Below are positions 1 to 11,664 of a stretch of DNA of 64,000 nucleotides, one piece after another (positions within the stretch are counted from its first letter, which is position 1; each line of letters opens with the position of its first letter). Source of the stretch: Acanthochromis polyacanthus (lineage: Eukaryota > Chordata > Actinopteri > Pomacentridae); the NCBI RefSeq assembly GCF_021347895.1, contig NC_067113.1, positions 38,024,194 to 38,088,193 of the forward strand. The letters are read 5' to 3'. Made by a program: the position numbers and the translations under genes. The notes beneath the pieces were generated by a model that ran no database searches, was not told the DNA's origin, and saw only the letters and a program-made list of their open reading frames with translations.

Positions 1-1173
1 GCGTTTTCTGTCTGTTCTGCCGCTGTGTGTCTCCACCCAGAACCGGTTTAAAAAAACTACTGAATAAATTCTGTTCAGTTCCAGAAGTTCAGCTCTCTGT
101 CGCATCTGAGGCACTTTAGTCGATTCTATCGTCAGACGGGGTTCAAGGCACTGGAAGCTAGCTTTAGATACACCTGTGAAGTCTGATAAACACTCCTGCC
201 TTCCTTCTCGAACAGATTAAAGGTTGAAATGAAAACACAGAGATGACCCATGCACTCCATCATCACAGATCACAGCTTTAACAGAGAAAGTCTTTTTTAA
301 AGGAGATCCTCAAATCGTCTCTTCAGGGTTTTTTTTTCCTTGATTCCGTTTTTTTTGTGTGTTTTATTCTAGCAGATTTGTCCCCTCCGGCTCCGTCATG
401 CATCCCGTCGACAGTAATGAGGATCATCGTCATCCTCACCTTCGTCCTCCAGAGTCCCTCCACGACTGCAGGCATTAATACTGACACTGTCATGCATTGA
501 GTATACGTAGCTAAGCCACGGAGCTAATTATTAGGCCTTAATGCTTTAGTATTTGGACATGCCATGATCTTCGTAAAGGTGGAGTTCCTGTTCCCTTAAA
601 CATTCAACACTTAACGGAACAAACAGCCAGTGCACTTTGGTGAAAACCGATGAGGAGATGAAGGACGACGAAGAAGAAAAAATGCAAAAAAAAATCCAAA
701 TGAGGTAACGTCTTGTGCATGCCGATATAAGAGAAGAGTCTCCACATGCGTTGGTATAAAGGAGCGTTGCGTGGAGGAATCCTTTAAGGTGCCTGAAGAA
801 CGTCCCAGAAGAACACACCTGACCTCCACCTGGAATCCAGCAGGAGGTGAAACTCCAACTCAACCGGGCTTCGTTTGTTCCTCGATCCTGAAATCTGAGT
901 CTGACACACAAAGTCTGGCAGGTTTGATAAATTATCGGCTAATTAGTAAATTGTCCCCACAAATAGTAAAAGTAGCTCCACTTATTCTGCTTTTAAAAAC
1001 TGGAACCAACAATTAATTGCCGTCAGTTATTCAGTTTGACCCTCGTGTCGTTCTGCGGCTCAAATTTTTAAAGTTTGAAAATGTGGGAAAAAAACTGATT
1101 TTAACTGTGAAACTGCTGATGTCCACATTTTTAGGAAAACTTTGAAGATATTTTGGTAGAAAAAATTAAAATG

Positions 1174-1262
1174 TTTCTGAAGAACATTCGCAAAAAAAAT
1201 CAACTAAAATCCAGCGAATTTCCTTGGATTTTGGTTGATGTTTTTGTGAATTTTCTTAAGAA
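1174..1262. repeat. Imperfect fold-back (inverted) repeat
   Basis: Two arms of about 38 bp face each other around a short loop near 1214-1223. The left arm contains ATCAACTAAAATCCA and the right arm contains TGGATTTTGGTTGAT, so they pair with a few mismatches and one gap. The same core recurs in the perfect fold-back at 15618-15680, which makes this a dispersed family rather than a chance palindrome. Confidence 0.7.
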
Positions 1263-1278
1263 AATCTGAGAAGTTTTA

Positions 1279-1281
<3 letters not shown>

Positions 1282-1327
<46 letters not shown>
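1282..1327. repeat. (TA)n microsatellite
   Basis: About 23 uninterrupted TA dinucleotides, set in T-rich DNA just downstream of the fold-back repeat. Confidence 0.95.
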
Positions 1328-1330
<3 letters not shown>

Positions 1331-2252
1331 ATCACTTTAGATATTTATAGGATTTTTTTGGAAGATTTTTACTCATTTTTTTTTAAATATTTACAAGAAT
1401 TTTCTTGCCAAATTAGTTTTTTTTTTTTTTTAAATAAAACTTTTAAGGGAAACTTAAGGAATTATTAGAATTTTCTTCCTGAAGATTTTTGCAAATTTTC
1501 TGAAATTTAGGGGATTTTTTTCTGCTGGTTTTTTGTATACTTCCCACACAAGGAAACAATATCTTTTGGTGCCTGTAAATGAAGACAACAGGAGGGTGAA
1601 AGAACATTTCAGTAAAAACACTAAAATATTTTCCATTTTCTTTCTCTCTTTGGATGAAACGAGACATCCGAGGAAACTGATCAACGTTTTTCACAGTTTT
1701 CTGATCATTTCTGATGCAGATATTTGAGTAAAGTAACGATCCCTTCCTGCTTTGTTCTCTGTAAATCCTGCAGCTGCTTCTAATGCCTGTTTTTAAAGTG
1801 CAATAAATCATCTTGTCATTGGAAAGTGCCGCTAAATAAACCTGCATCACGTTAAACTTGCATCGCTGACCGGCTCGTCTGCAAACCGTTTGAAGCGCTT
1901 CTATCTGAAGTATCTCGGTGCAAAGTGGCAGTGCTATTGCTGTTAAAGGGGAACTCCGTCGGGTCTGTTGTAGAGAATATTTCTGCCGAAAAATGGCAGT
2001 TTAGGTTGAAGCGACTCTAGATCAGAGGAGTTCCTTTAATTTAGGGAGAGAATTCGAGGGCACAAGTCACTAAATTTAGAGAGTAATTCATCAAAAACAC
2101 CTGCTCATCTTTGTGCTATTGCCAAACAAATCTCTGAATAACATCAACGGAAAGTCTTCACACGTCTGAACGGATGCAGAGAGAGTCGAATGCACCAGTA
2201 GGAGTAAAGCATCCGGGTATTTCTACATATTTACAGGAGCGTTGCTGCCGCC

Positions 2253-3743
2253 TCACACGTCGGTGAGCAGCTTCGTCTTGTTCACGCAGTTCTGGCTCGG
2301 CGCTGTGCAGTTGGCAGTTCTGAGGTTGGCTTCCCTAAAGTTGTCGATGCTGTTGTTCATGTCCTCGTCGATCTCCATGTACTCCGACTTGCTGACGACC
2401 GACGAGCTGCGCCGGCTGGAGTTGGTGTCGGACGCCAGGTTCTGGTTGCTGACGTTGAGCAGCTGGGCCTGCTCCTCGCCCTCCGTCTCCCGGTGGTAGA
2501 AGTAGTTGAAGTTGGACACGATGACCGGAACCGGCAGCGCGATGGTCAACACGCCGGCGATGGCACACAGCGAACCCACGATCTTCCCTCCGATGGTGAC
2601 GGGGTACATGTCCCCGTAACCGACCGTCGTCATGGAGACCACGGCCCACCAGAAGGCGTCCGGGATGCTGGTGAAGAAGGACTCCTTCTCCTCGGCCTCG
2701 GCGAAGTAGACGGCGCTGGAGAAGAGGATGACTCCAATGAAGAGGAAGAAGATGAGCAGCCCCAGCTCCCTCATGCTGGCCTTCAGAGTCTGGCCCAGGA
2801 TCTGGAGCCCCTTGGAGTGGCGGGACAACTTGAAGATCCGGAAGACCCGGACCAGGCGGATGACCCTGAGAATAGCCAGAGACGTGGCCTGTTCGCCGCC
2901 GCCTTTCCCCTCTCGGTTCTCCTGGTCGTCGGCCAGCTCGGTGCCCAGAGTGATGAAGTACGGGATGATGGCCACGATGTCGATGGAGTTCATCATGTTC
3001 TTAAAGAACGCCGCCTTACTGGGACACGCAAAGAACCGAACTATCAGCTCAAAGGAGAACCAGATGATGCAGAGCGTCTCTACCACGAAGAAAGGGTCTG
3101 TGAGGACGTTGGGTTTGTAAAGCACGGTGGTGTTTCCCACCGTCTGCATCCGGTAGCTGGGGTCCTCCTTCAGCTCCGGCAACGTCTCCAAACAAAATAT
3201 GACGATAGAAATAAGAATAACCATCACCGACACAATGGCGATCCCCCGGGCCGGACCAGAACTCTCTGGATGCTCGAACAGGAGCCAGATCTGCCGCTGG
3301 AACTCCTTCTCCGGAAGTGGTCGCTCCTCCTCCCGGATGAACCCCTCATCCTCACGGAACTTCTCCATGGCCTCGGCGCCGAGCTCGTAGAACTTAATCT
3401 CCTCTGAGAACATATCCAGTGGAACGTTGACCGGCCTCCTCAGCCGACCCCCTGACTGGTAATAATACAGGATGGCGTCGAAGCTGGGCCGGTTCCGGTC
3501 GAAGAAGTACTCGTTCCGTAGCGGGTCGAAGTAGCGCATCCTCTTCTTGGGGTTCCCGAGCAGCGTCTCCGGAAACTGAGCCAACGTCTTGAGCTGCGTC
3601 TCGAAGCGAAGCCCCGAGATGTTGATGACGACGCGCTCGCAGCAGTCGTGGTCGTCGTGGTCGTCGTCGGGCGGATACGGGTCCTGAGGGTGACCCGGGA
3701 GGGTGGAGGTCTCGTCCATGTTCTCTGTGGACACCACGGTCAT
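2253..3743 (-). CDS. kcna1: Kv1.1 voltage-gated potassium channel alpha subunit
   Basis: Single-exon shaker-family channel of 496 residues; mammalian Kv1.1 has 495. It forms tetramers in neuronal plasma membrane and carries delayed-rectifier K+ current. T1 tetramerisation domain about 38-132 (begins [16 protein letters not shown]). S1 about 166-187, S2 217-238, S3 253-268. S4 about 290-310 with regularly spaced Arg/Lys ([14 protein letters not shown]). S5 327-347, selectivity filter TTVGYGD 372-378, S6 388-412 with the PVP hinge 404-406. An N-glycosylation sequon NTT lies at 204-206 in the S1-S2 loop. The C-terminus KLLTDV ends in a PDZ ligand. The start [11 protein letters not shown] and the TDV end match Kv1.1 rather than other Kv1 members. 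The CDS is intact, GC-rich and intronless, as usual for Kv1 genes. Teleosts may have two copies (a/b); I cannot tell which this is. Confidence 0.96.
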   Translation of the reverse strand: MTVVSTENMDETSTLPGHPQDPYPPDDDHDDHDCCERVVINISGLRFETQLKTLAQFPETLLGNPKKRMRYFDPLRNEYFFDRNRPSFDAILYYYQSGGRLRRPVNVPLDMFSEEIKFYELGAEAMEKFREDEGFIREEERPLPEKEFQRQIWLLFEHPESSGPARGIAIVSVMVILISIVIFCLETLPELKEDPSYRMQTVGNTTVLYKPNVLTDPFFVVETLCIIWFSFELIVRFFACPSKAAFFKNMMNSIDIVAIIPYFITLGTELADDQENREGKGGGEQATSLAILRVIRLVRVFRIFKLSRHSKGLQILGQTLKASMRELGLLIFFLFIGVILFSSAVYFAEAEEKESFFTSIPDAFWWAVVSMTTVGYGDMYPVTIGGKIVGSLCAIAGVLTIALPVPVIVSNFNYFYHRETEGEEQAQLLNVSNQNLASDTNSSRRSSSVVSKSEYMEIDEDMNNSIDNFREANLRTANCTAPSQNCVNKTKLLTDV

Positions 3744-4500
3744 CCTGCTGCTGGTGGAGGGTGGAGGTTCAGCTGGAGATCAGAAGCTCCTAAGAGCTGA
3801 GTAGAGCCTCCTGCTCCTTCATCATCATCACTATCATCTCCTTCAGCTCTTCATCACCTGCAGAGGATAAAACACATCCAGTCTGAGCAGCTCCGAGTCT
3901 CTGCAGAGATGCAGCAGAAAAACATGCAGCGCTGCAGCTGCTCATTTTTACCGCATACATCAAGTTCACTGCGCCGCCGCTTTGCGCGCACCAGCGACAG
4001 TTTCCCTCCGTTAGAGGCACATACAGATTCTACACATTCACCCGAACCGAACCAGAACCTCAGCAGCCTCTCTGATCAAATGAGGAGAAACGGTACCTGA
4101 GTTCAGAGCTGGAAACGCGTTCCGTCGTCCTTCGGCCGCCCACCGCCTCCTGTTCACGCTGATATCGCTTTACAGTATCTCTGAAATATTAATAGACTAT
4201 GTAGTCTTGGTCCACATCCGGATCCTCTCGGCTTTCAGCGCGGACCGCAGCAGCCCGCAGCGGGAGGAGGAGGCGCGGGAGGCGGCTGCAGACGGAGCGG
4301 AGCGGCGGCGAGAAGCGACGATCTGTCCAAATCATTGTGGAGCCGAAGAAGGACGCAGCTGAAGGAGCCGCAGCGCCGAGCCGCTCCGAGTGCGTCTTTC
4401 TGCCGCTGCGCAAAAACAACAAGCCGCTGACAAGAAGAGGAGAGAAGCTGCAGAACCGGAGAGACTCAGAACGGAGGGAGGGAGGGGCGAGCTGCGACGC
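3744..4500 (-). promoter_or_regulatory. kcna1: kcna1 5' UTR, likely UTR intron and promoter
   Basis: This is the flank upstream of the kcna1 start codon. On the minus strand a good donor (TCAG|GTACCG, exon end 4097) and an acceptor after TTATCCTCTGCAG (exon restart 3857) would define a 239-bp 5'-UTR intron. A 5'-UTR intron ahead of the intronless CDS fits known KCNA1 gene structure. From 4100 to 4500 the DNA is GC- and CpG-rich, so the transcription start probably lies near 4.2-4.4 kb. No clear TATA box is seen. Exact start and splice use are inferred. Confidence 0.5.
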
Positions 4501-4504
4501 AATG

Positions 4505-6158
4505 CAGACACACTGTACAGCCTGGTTCTATGGAGAACACTGAGGTTCTACAGACACACTGTACAGCCTGGTTCTATGGAGAACACTGAGGTTCTACAGA
4601 CACACTGTACAGCCTGGTTCTATGGAGAACACTGAGGTTCCACAGACACACTGTACAGCCTGGTTCTATGGAGAACACTGAGGTTCTACAGACACACTGT
4701 ACAGCCTGGTTCTATGGAGAACACTGAGGTTCCACAGACACACTGTACAGCCTGGTTCTATGGAGAACACTGAGGTTCTACTGACACACTGTACAGCCTG
4801 GTTCTATGGAGAACACTGAGGTTCCACAGACACACTGTACAGCCTGGTTCTACGGAGAACACTGAGGTTCCACAGACACACTGTACAGCCTGGTTCTATG
4901 GAGAACACTGAGGTTCCACAGACACACTGTACAGCCTGGTTCTATGGAGAACACTGAGGTTCTACAGACACACTGTACAGCCTGGTTCTATGGAGAACAC
5001 TGAGGTTCCACAGACACACTGTACAGCCTGGTTCTATGGAGAACACTGAGGTTCTACTGACACACTGTACAGCCTGGTTCTATGGAGAACACTGAGGTTC
5101 CACAGACACACTGTACAGCCTGGTTCTACGGAGAACACTGAGGTTCTACTGACACACTGTACAGCCTGGTTCTATGGAGAACACTGAGGTTCTACAGACA
5201 CACTGTACAGCCTGGTTCTACGGAGAACACTGAGGTTCTACAGACACACTGTACAGCCTGGTTCTATGGAGAACACTGAGGTTCTACAGACACACTGTAC
5301 AGCCTGGTTCTATGGAGAACACTGAGGTTCTACTGACACACTGTACAGCCTGGTTCTATGGAGAACACTGAGGTTCTACAGACACACTGTACAGCCTGGT
5401 TCTATGGAGAACACTGAGGTTCTACTGACACACTGTACAGCCTGGTTCTATGGAGAACACTGAGGTTCTACGGACACACTGTACAGCCTGGTTCTATGGA
5501 GAACACTGAGGTTCTACGGACACACTGTACAGCCTGGTTCTATGGAGAACACTGAGGTTCTACTGACACACTGTACAGCCTGGTTCTATGGAGAACACTG
5601 AGGTTCTACGGACACACTGTACAGCCTGGTTCTACGGAGAACACTGAGGTTCCACAGACACACTGTACAGCCTGGTTCTATGGAGAACACTGAGGTTCCA
5701 CAGACACACTGTACAGCCTGGTTCTATGGAGAACACTGAGGTTCCACTGACACACTGTACAGCCTGGTTCTATGGAGAACACTGAGGTTCTACTGACACA
5801 CTGCACAGCCTGGTTCTATGGAGAACACTGAGGTTCTACTGACACACTGCACAGCCTGGTTCTATGGAGAACACTGAGGTTCTACTGACACACTGTACAG
5901 CCTGGTTCTATGGAGAACACTGAGGTTCTACTGACACACTGTACAGCCTGGTTCTATGGAGAACACTGAGGTTCTACTGACACACTGCACAGCCTGGTTC
6001 TATGGAGAACACTGAGGTTCTACTGACACACTGTACAGCCTGGTTCTATGGAGAACACTGAGGTTCTACTGACACACTGTACAGCCTGGTTCTATGGAGA
6101 ACACTGAGGTTCCACTGACACACTGTACAGCCTGGTTCTATGGAGAACACTAGGGTTC
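4505..6158. repeat. 46-bp minisatellite, about 36 copies
   Basis: The head-to-tail unit is 46 bp and contains ACACTGTACAGCCTGG followed by TTCTATGGAGAACACTGAGG. Units differ mainly at a few positions (CAGACAC/CTGACAC, TATGG/TACGG, GTACAG/GCACAG). Each unit contains GTTCTATGGAGAAC, a 5-bp inverted repeat around 4 bp. The array begins within a few hundred bases upstream of the inferred kcna1 promoter. Short open frames at its left edge are artefacts of the repeat. Confidence 0.97.
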
Positions 6159-6216
6159 TCCTGCAGATTCTGCAGCGCTGAGCTGTGATTGGCTGCTGAG
6201 CTGTTTGCATGGTGGT

Positions 6217-6230
6217 GTTGCCATGGTAAC
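6217..6230. promoter_or_regulatory. Perfect RFX X-box motif
   Basis: GTTGCCATGGTAAC fits the RFX X-box consensus GTNRCC-n2-RGYAAC on both half-sites. It lies just beyond the 46-bp array, about 2 kb upstream of the inferred kcna1 promoter. Similar motifs are common in fish DNA, so function is unproven. Confidence 0.4.
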
Positions 6231-6264
6231 AGGAAGAGCAGCAGAATCTGATAGATCAATAATC

Positions 6265-6490
6265 AATAAATGTTCTCAAAGCACAGTTACAAAAGTACAG
6301 TTTAAAAACAAACAAGTTCTGTAATAAATGTTCTGTAGTAAATGTTCTCTAATGGACATTCTAGAGTAAATGTTCTGTTCTAAATGTTCCATAATAAATG
6401 TTCCATCATGTTCTGTAATAAATGGTTGATAATAAATGTTATATACTAAATGTTCTATAATAGATGTTCTCTAATAAATGTTCTACAATC
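6265..6490. repeat. Degenerate AT-rich short tandem repeat
   Basis: Irregular repetition of AATAAATGTTCT-like words with varying spacing. It is probably an old, decayed array. From 6490 to 6880 nothing else is recognised. Confidence 0.6.
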
Positions 6491-6879
6491 CAACTAATAA
6501 AGCTGAAGCTCTACAGAACGTTGGGTTCTGATGAGAGGAAACGTTTAAAGGTTGGATTTGAACATTTTGGTCTAAACGTTCCATAAAAGGTCGTAAAAAT
6601 GAATCTAAAGAAAACACAAATATTCTAAGATTGTTCTCCACAGAACCTCAAACATTAAAGTTCCAATGAAGGAACAGAAAATCACCACAAACAGGAGATC
6701 GTCTGGTGGTTCTGCTGAAGAACCGTGGACCAGAACAGACCTTCAGGACCTGCAGCATCACGTGACCAAAAAACACCAGAGAAGGTTCTGCAGGAGAAGC
6801 TCATAGTAGAACACTAAGAACTGTAAAAACACTTTAATCTGAAACAATACAAGAGTGTTTATTAATGTAGTGAGTATAG

Positions 6880-7608
6880 AGATGGATGAAAGGGTGAGGA
6901 TAGATGAAAGGGTGAGGACAGATGAAGGGGTGAGGATAGATGAAGGGGTGAGGATAGATGAAGGGGTGAGGATAGATGAAGGGGTGAGAATAGATGAAAG
7001 GGTGAGGACAGATGAAGGGGTGAGGACAGATGAAGGGGTGAGGACAGATGAAGGGGTGAGGATAGATGAAAGGGTGAGGATAGATGAAAGGGTGAGGATA
7101 GATGAAAGGGTGAGGATAGATGAAGGGGTGAGAATAGATGAAAGGGTGAGGACAGATGAAGGGGTGAGGACAGATGAAGGGGTGAGGATAGATGAAGGGG
7201 TGAGGATAGATGAAGGGGTGAGAATAGATGAAAGGGTGAGGACAGATGAAGGGGTGAGGACAGATGAAGGGGTGAGGACAGATGAAGGGGTGAGGATAGA
7301 TGAAAGGGTGAGGATAGATGAAAGGGTGAGGATAGATGAAAGGGTGAGGATAGATGAAGGGGTGAGGATAGATGAAAGGGTGAGGACAGATGAAGGGGTG
7401 AGGACAGATGAAAGGGTGAGGACAGATGAAGGGGTGAGGACAGATGAAGGGGTGAGGATAGATGAAGGGGTGAGGACAGATGAAGGGGTGAGGATAGATG
7501 AAGGGGTGAGGATAGATGAAAGGGTGAGGACAGATGAAGGGGTGAGGATAGATGAAGGGGTGAGGATAGATGAAGGGGTGAGGACAGATGAAGGGGTGAG
7601 GATAGATT
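6880..7608. repeat. 18-bp minisatellite, left part
   Basis: About 40 copies of GATGAAGGGGTGAGGATA, with GGATA/GGACA and AAGGGG/AAAGGG variants. The array is purine-rich on the plus strand and stop-free in frames on both strands, giving artefact open frames of 336 and 249 codons. A block of 13 units (234 bp) is duplicated in tandem, recognisable from a rare GAGAATA variant at about 6987 and 7221. The array stops at the 3' end of an L2 element and resumes beyond it at 11665. Confidence 0.97.
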
Positions 7609-8433
7609 CAATTCAATTCAACTCAATTTTATTTATAAAGCGTCAATTACAGTCAACTCGTCTCAAGACGCTTTACAGAACCCATATGCCTGACCCCCAG
7701 AGCAAGCCCAAAGGCGACAGTGGCAGGAAAAACACCCTTTTAACAGGGAAGAAACCTCGAGCAGAACCCGGCTCAAATAGGGGGGACCCATCTGCCTGCT
7801 GGCCGGGCGGGTTGAGAAGGACAGAAGAGGGCAAGGGGGAGGGATGGGAGAAGAGGGAGGGGTGAGAAAGCAAGGAAAACACAACACACATTTGAATACA
7901 TGCATGACAGGATATGTGACACAGACAAAGTATAAGCTAACATTGAAAACTGACTCATAGTTTACTCTTATGATGTACGGCTCTGACATTAAACATACTC
8001 CTTATATAGCTAGCAGTAAAATTCAAACAGTATGTAAGTTAGCATAACAGTATAGTGAAGGCGATGCAGAGTTGACTCGTGGAAAAAGGGAATTGGAAGC
8101 AGAGGGCTGGTGGAAGGTCAGTAGCAGCATCCCACAGTGGACATGATGGAGACTGGACCAGCTGGTGGAACATCGACCGCAGATCTGAAGCATCCAGCTC
8201 TGGGACCAGGGACACTCGGAGAAATAGCACAGGGGGAAACAGAGTGAATGTACTGCAATAACGGTATACATATTAAATGTAAAGGTAGATAGAGAAGGGC
8301 TCAGTGCGTCAAGAAAAGTCCCCCAGCAGCCTATAGGCCTATAGCAGCATGACTAGAGGCAGAACGAAGGGACGTCCAAGAGGGAGTCAGCTGTGCAATG
8401 AAGACACAAGCCGAACCCCTGTGGGTCACCCAG

Positions 8434-11300
8434 TCAGCCCCAACTATAAGATTTGTCAAAAAGGAACGTTTTAAGCCTGGTCTTAAAAATAGAGAGGGTG
8501 TCTGCCTCCAGAACCCAAACTGGGAGCAGGTTCCACAGGAGAGGAGCTGATAACTGAAGGCTCTGCCTCCCATTCTACTTTTAGAAATTCTAGGAACAAC
8601 AAGTAAGCCTGCAGTTTGAGAGCGAAGAGTTCTACTAGGATAATAAGGTACTATCAGATCTTTAAGATATGATGGAGATTGGTTATTAAGAGCTTTATAT
8701 GTCAGAAGAAGGATTTTAAATTCTATTCTGGATTTAACAGGAAGCCAGTGAAGAGAAGCAAGTATAGGGGAAATATGATCTCTTTTGCTAACTCCTGTCA
8801 GTACTCTGGCAGCAGCGTTTTGGATCAACTGTAGATGTTTGAGAGAGCTATTTGGACAACCCGATAATAAGGAATTGCAATAGTCAAGCCTGGAAGTAAC
8901 AAAAGCATGAACTAATTTTTCTGCATCACTCTGAGACAGAATGTTCCTGATTTTTACAATATTACGCAGGTGAAAAAAGGAAGTCCTACAGACTTGCTTT
9001 ATGTGTGAGTTAAAGGACATGTCCTGGTCAAAAATAACTCCAAGATTCCTCACAGTAGTACTGGAGGCCAATGTGATGCCATCCAGAGTAACTATTTGCT
9101 TTGAAAGCGAGTTTCTAAGATGTTTGGGGCCAAATACAATGACTTCAGTTTTGTCTGAATTTAGCAGTAGGAAGTTAAAAGTCATCCAGGTTTTAATGTC
9201 CTTAAGACAATCTTGCAGTCTAGCTAACTGATCAGTTTCATCTGGCTTCATAGATAAATACAATTGTGTGTCATCTGCATAACAATGGAAGTTAATACAA
9301 TGCTTCCTAATAATATTGCCTAAAGGAAGCATGTATAATGTGAAAAGTATCGGTCCTAAAGACAGAACCCTGAGGAACTCCGTGATTAACTTTAGTCTGC
9401 TCAGAAGAGTTATTGTTGACATGCACAAACTGGAACCTATCTGATAAGTAGGATTTAAACCAATCCAGTGCTGTCCCTTTAATGCCAATTGAATATTCTA
9501 GACGCTGTAATAAAATGTTGTGGTCGATTGTGTCAAACGCTGCACTAAGATCTAACAAAACAAGTATAGAGACTAGTCCATTATCTGATGCTATGAGAAG
9601 GTCATTAGTAACTTTCACTAGAGCTGTTTTCTGTGCTATGATGCACTCTGAAGCCTGACTGAAACATTTCAAATTATTCCTTTGTAGGTGTTCACATAAT
9701 TGATTTGCAACTGTTCTTTCCAGAATTTTAGAGAGAAATGGTAGGTTGGATATCGGTCTATAGTTAGCTAACACATCTGGATCTAAAGTGGGCTTTTTAA
9801 GCAAAGGTTTGATGACAGCAACCTTAAAAGCCTGTGGTACATAGCCTGTTACTAGAGAGAGATTAATCAGATCTAACATTGAAGAATTAATTAAAGGTAA
9901 AATCTCCTTGAAGAGTCTAGTTGGGATAGGATCTAAAAGACATGTTGATGGTTTGGATGTAGAAACTGTTGAAATTAGTTCAGAGAGACATATAGGAGTG
10001 AAGAATTCTAAAGATTAATCAGGTCTAACAGCCAATTCAAAAGCATCTGTGACATTTGTAGGAAGGGCCAGATTAATTTTATCTCTAATCAGAACTATTT
10101 TATGTGTAAAGAAGCTCATGAAGTCGTTACTGGTTAAAGCTAAAGGAATACAAGGTTCAACAGAGCTCTGACTCTTTGTCAACCTGGCTACAGTGCTAAA
10201 GAGAAACCTAGGGTTGTTCTTGTTCTCATCTATTAAAGATGAATAATAAGTTGTCCTGGCATTATGAAGAGCTTTTTTATAGATTACTAGACTATTTTTC
10301 CAAGCCACATACACTTCCTCTGAATTAGTGGAATACCACTTTCTTTCCAGCTTTCGGGATGCCTGCTTTAAAGTCCGCAGCTGGGAATTATACCAAGGAG
10401 CAAGTCTTCTCTGAGATAGAACTTTCTTTTTTACAGGTGCAACACTATCAAGAGTTGTACGCAGTGAGGCTGAAGCATTATTAACATAATAATCCACTTC
10501 TGTGGGGGTAAAATAATAATAATTGCCTTCTGATTTATCAGTAAATGTTGCTGAAGTAAACAGTGAGGGTATTATTTCCTTAAATTTAGATACTGAATTG
10601 TCAGACAAACACCTACTGTAATGATATTTGTTCTCAGCTGCTAAACAATCCTTTACTTTAAATTGAAATGTTATCATAAAATGGTCAGAAAGAAGAGGGT
10701 TCTGGGGAAATACTGTTAACTCTTCAATTTCTATGCCATAAGTCAGGACAAGGTCAAGAGTGTGATTAAAACTATGAGTTGGTTTATTTACATGTTGAGT
10801 CTAATAATGAATTAAAAGCTGTTGTAAGGCTGTCGCTGTCTACGTCAACATGAATGTTAAAGTCACCCACAATAATAACTTTGTCTGAACTGAGCACTAA
10901 TTCAGATAAAAAGTCTGAGAATTGAGATAAAAACTCAGAATAAGGAGCAGGAGGACGATATATAACAACAAATAAAACTGGTTTCTGAGCTTTCAAATTT
11001 GGATGAGAGAGACTAAGAGTGAGATTTTCAAATGAGCTGTAATCAGGTTTAGGCCTCTGGTTCAATTTTAAACTAGAATGGTAGATTGCTGCTACTCCTC
11101 CTCCTCGGCCTGTGATTCCAGGAATATGACAGTTAATATGACTAGGGGGAGTTGATTCGTTTAGGCTAACAAATTCTTCCTGCTGCAACCAGGTTTCAGT
11201 CAAACAGAACAAATCAATCTGGTGATCAGTTATCAACTCATTTACTAGCAGAGATTTAGACGAGAGAGATCTAATATTTAACAGACCACATTTAATTTTC
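8434..11300 (-). pseudogene. L2 ORF2 remnant: endonuclease plus reverse transcriptase
   Basis: The endonuclease part (about 10784-11300) shows [31 protein letters not shown] and VGDFNIHVD. The reverse transcriptase part shows NYRPISNLPFLSKILE, LLDLSAAFDTIDH, GVPQGS and the catalytic YADD, followed by SDKTEV and RLDYCNSLL. The frame is broken by a frameshift near 10.79 kb, an in-frame TAA at 10015-10017, a frameshift just after GVPQGS near 9.36 kb, and another near 8.55 kb. The ancestral stop appears to be the TGA at 8434-8436. In an active element this protein nicks the target and copies the RNA; here it cannot be made. The breaks are visible directly; the L2 assignment rests on motif recognition. 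Confidence 0.92.
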
Positions 11301-11544
11301 CTGTCTCTTTGCTCTGTTGAAATAGTGGTATTAATTTTTATTAAATTTTTGTGGTTACTATTTCTTTGTATATTTTTGATTTGATTAATTTATTGAATTT
11401 TGGTGGTCGGGGGACAGACACAGTCTCAATAAAATTAACTGAATTAACTGAATTACTGGAGGGTGACAGCTGTGAGGAAACTGCAGAGAGGTGTATAAGA
11501 CTACAGCTCTGCATCCTGGTCTTAACTCTGGGTTGTCATGCTTT

Positions 11545-11664
11545 AGGAGTACTAATAAAATCAGCCATGTTCCTAGAAATGAGAGCTGCACCAGCCAAAG
11601 TGGGATGGATGCCGTCTCTCCTAATCAGACCAGGTTTTCCCCAAAAAGAGCTCCAATTATCAAT
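11545..11664 (-). pseudogene. L2 ORF1 C-terminal remnant with esterase-like DGIHP motif
   Basis: Reading the minus strand upstream of ORF2 gives RRDGIHPTLAGAALISRN (codons for DGIHP at 11599-11616). A D-x-x-H motif in this context matches the last catalytic block of SGNH/GDSL-type esterases, which some L2/CR1 LINEs carry in ORF1. The 5' truncation lies inside this ORF, so only the last few dozen codons remain. Assignment to an esterase domain is inference from one motif. Confidence 0.6.

Larger units (their letters stand above)
1..2252. other. 3' flank of kcna1, no gene recognised
   Basis: This AT-rich stretch follows the kcna1 stop codon on the minus strand, so part of it is probably the kcna1 3' UTR; vertebrate KCNA1 messages have long 3' UTRs. 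Open frames here are short, overlap on both strands and resemble no family I know. A minus-strand AATAAA (plus TTTATT near 363-368) is the clearest candidate polyadenylation signal I noticed, but nothing confirms it. A fold-back repeat and a TA microsatellite are listed separately. Confidence 0.5.
7609..11664 (-). mobile_element. L2-clade non-LTR retrotransposon, 5'-truncated and inactivated
   Basis: A minus-strand LINE of about 4.06 kb. In order it has the C-terminal end of ORF1, an apurinic-type endonuclease and a reverse transcriptase, then a 3' UTR (7609-8433) ending in short TTGAA-type repeats (plus strand ATTCAATTCAATTC). The 3' tail is nearly identical to a second fragment at 20005-20190. 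The element sits inside the 18-bp minisatellite: sequence to the left ends in GGATAGAT and to the right resumes with ATGAAGGGG, so the repeat phase continues across it. A target duplication longer than a few bases cannot be resolved inside a repeat. Confidence 0.93.

Noticed and set aside
4225..4250. RE1/NRSF silencer near the kcna1 promoter (TTCAGCGCGGACCGCAGC)
   Set aside because: Half-sites are only partly matched and the spacing is wrong for a canonical RE1.
4505..6158. CRISPR-like array
   Set aside because: Units are contiguous and near-identical with no unique spacers, and the DNA is vertebrate nuclear.
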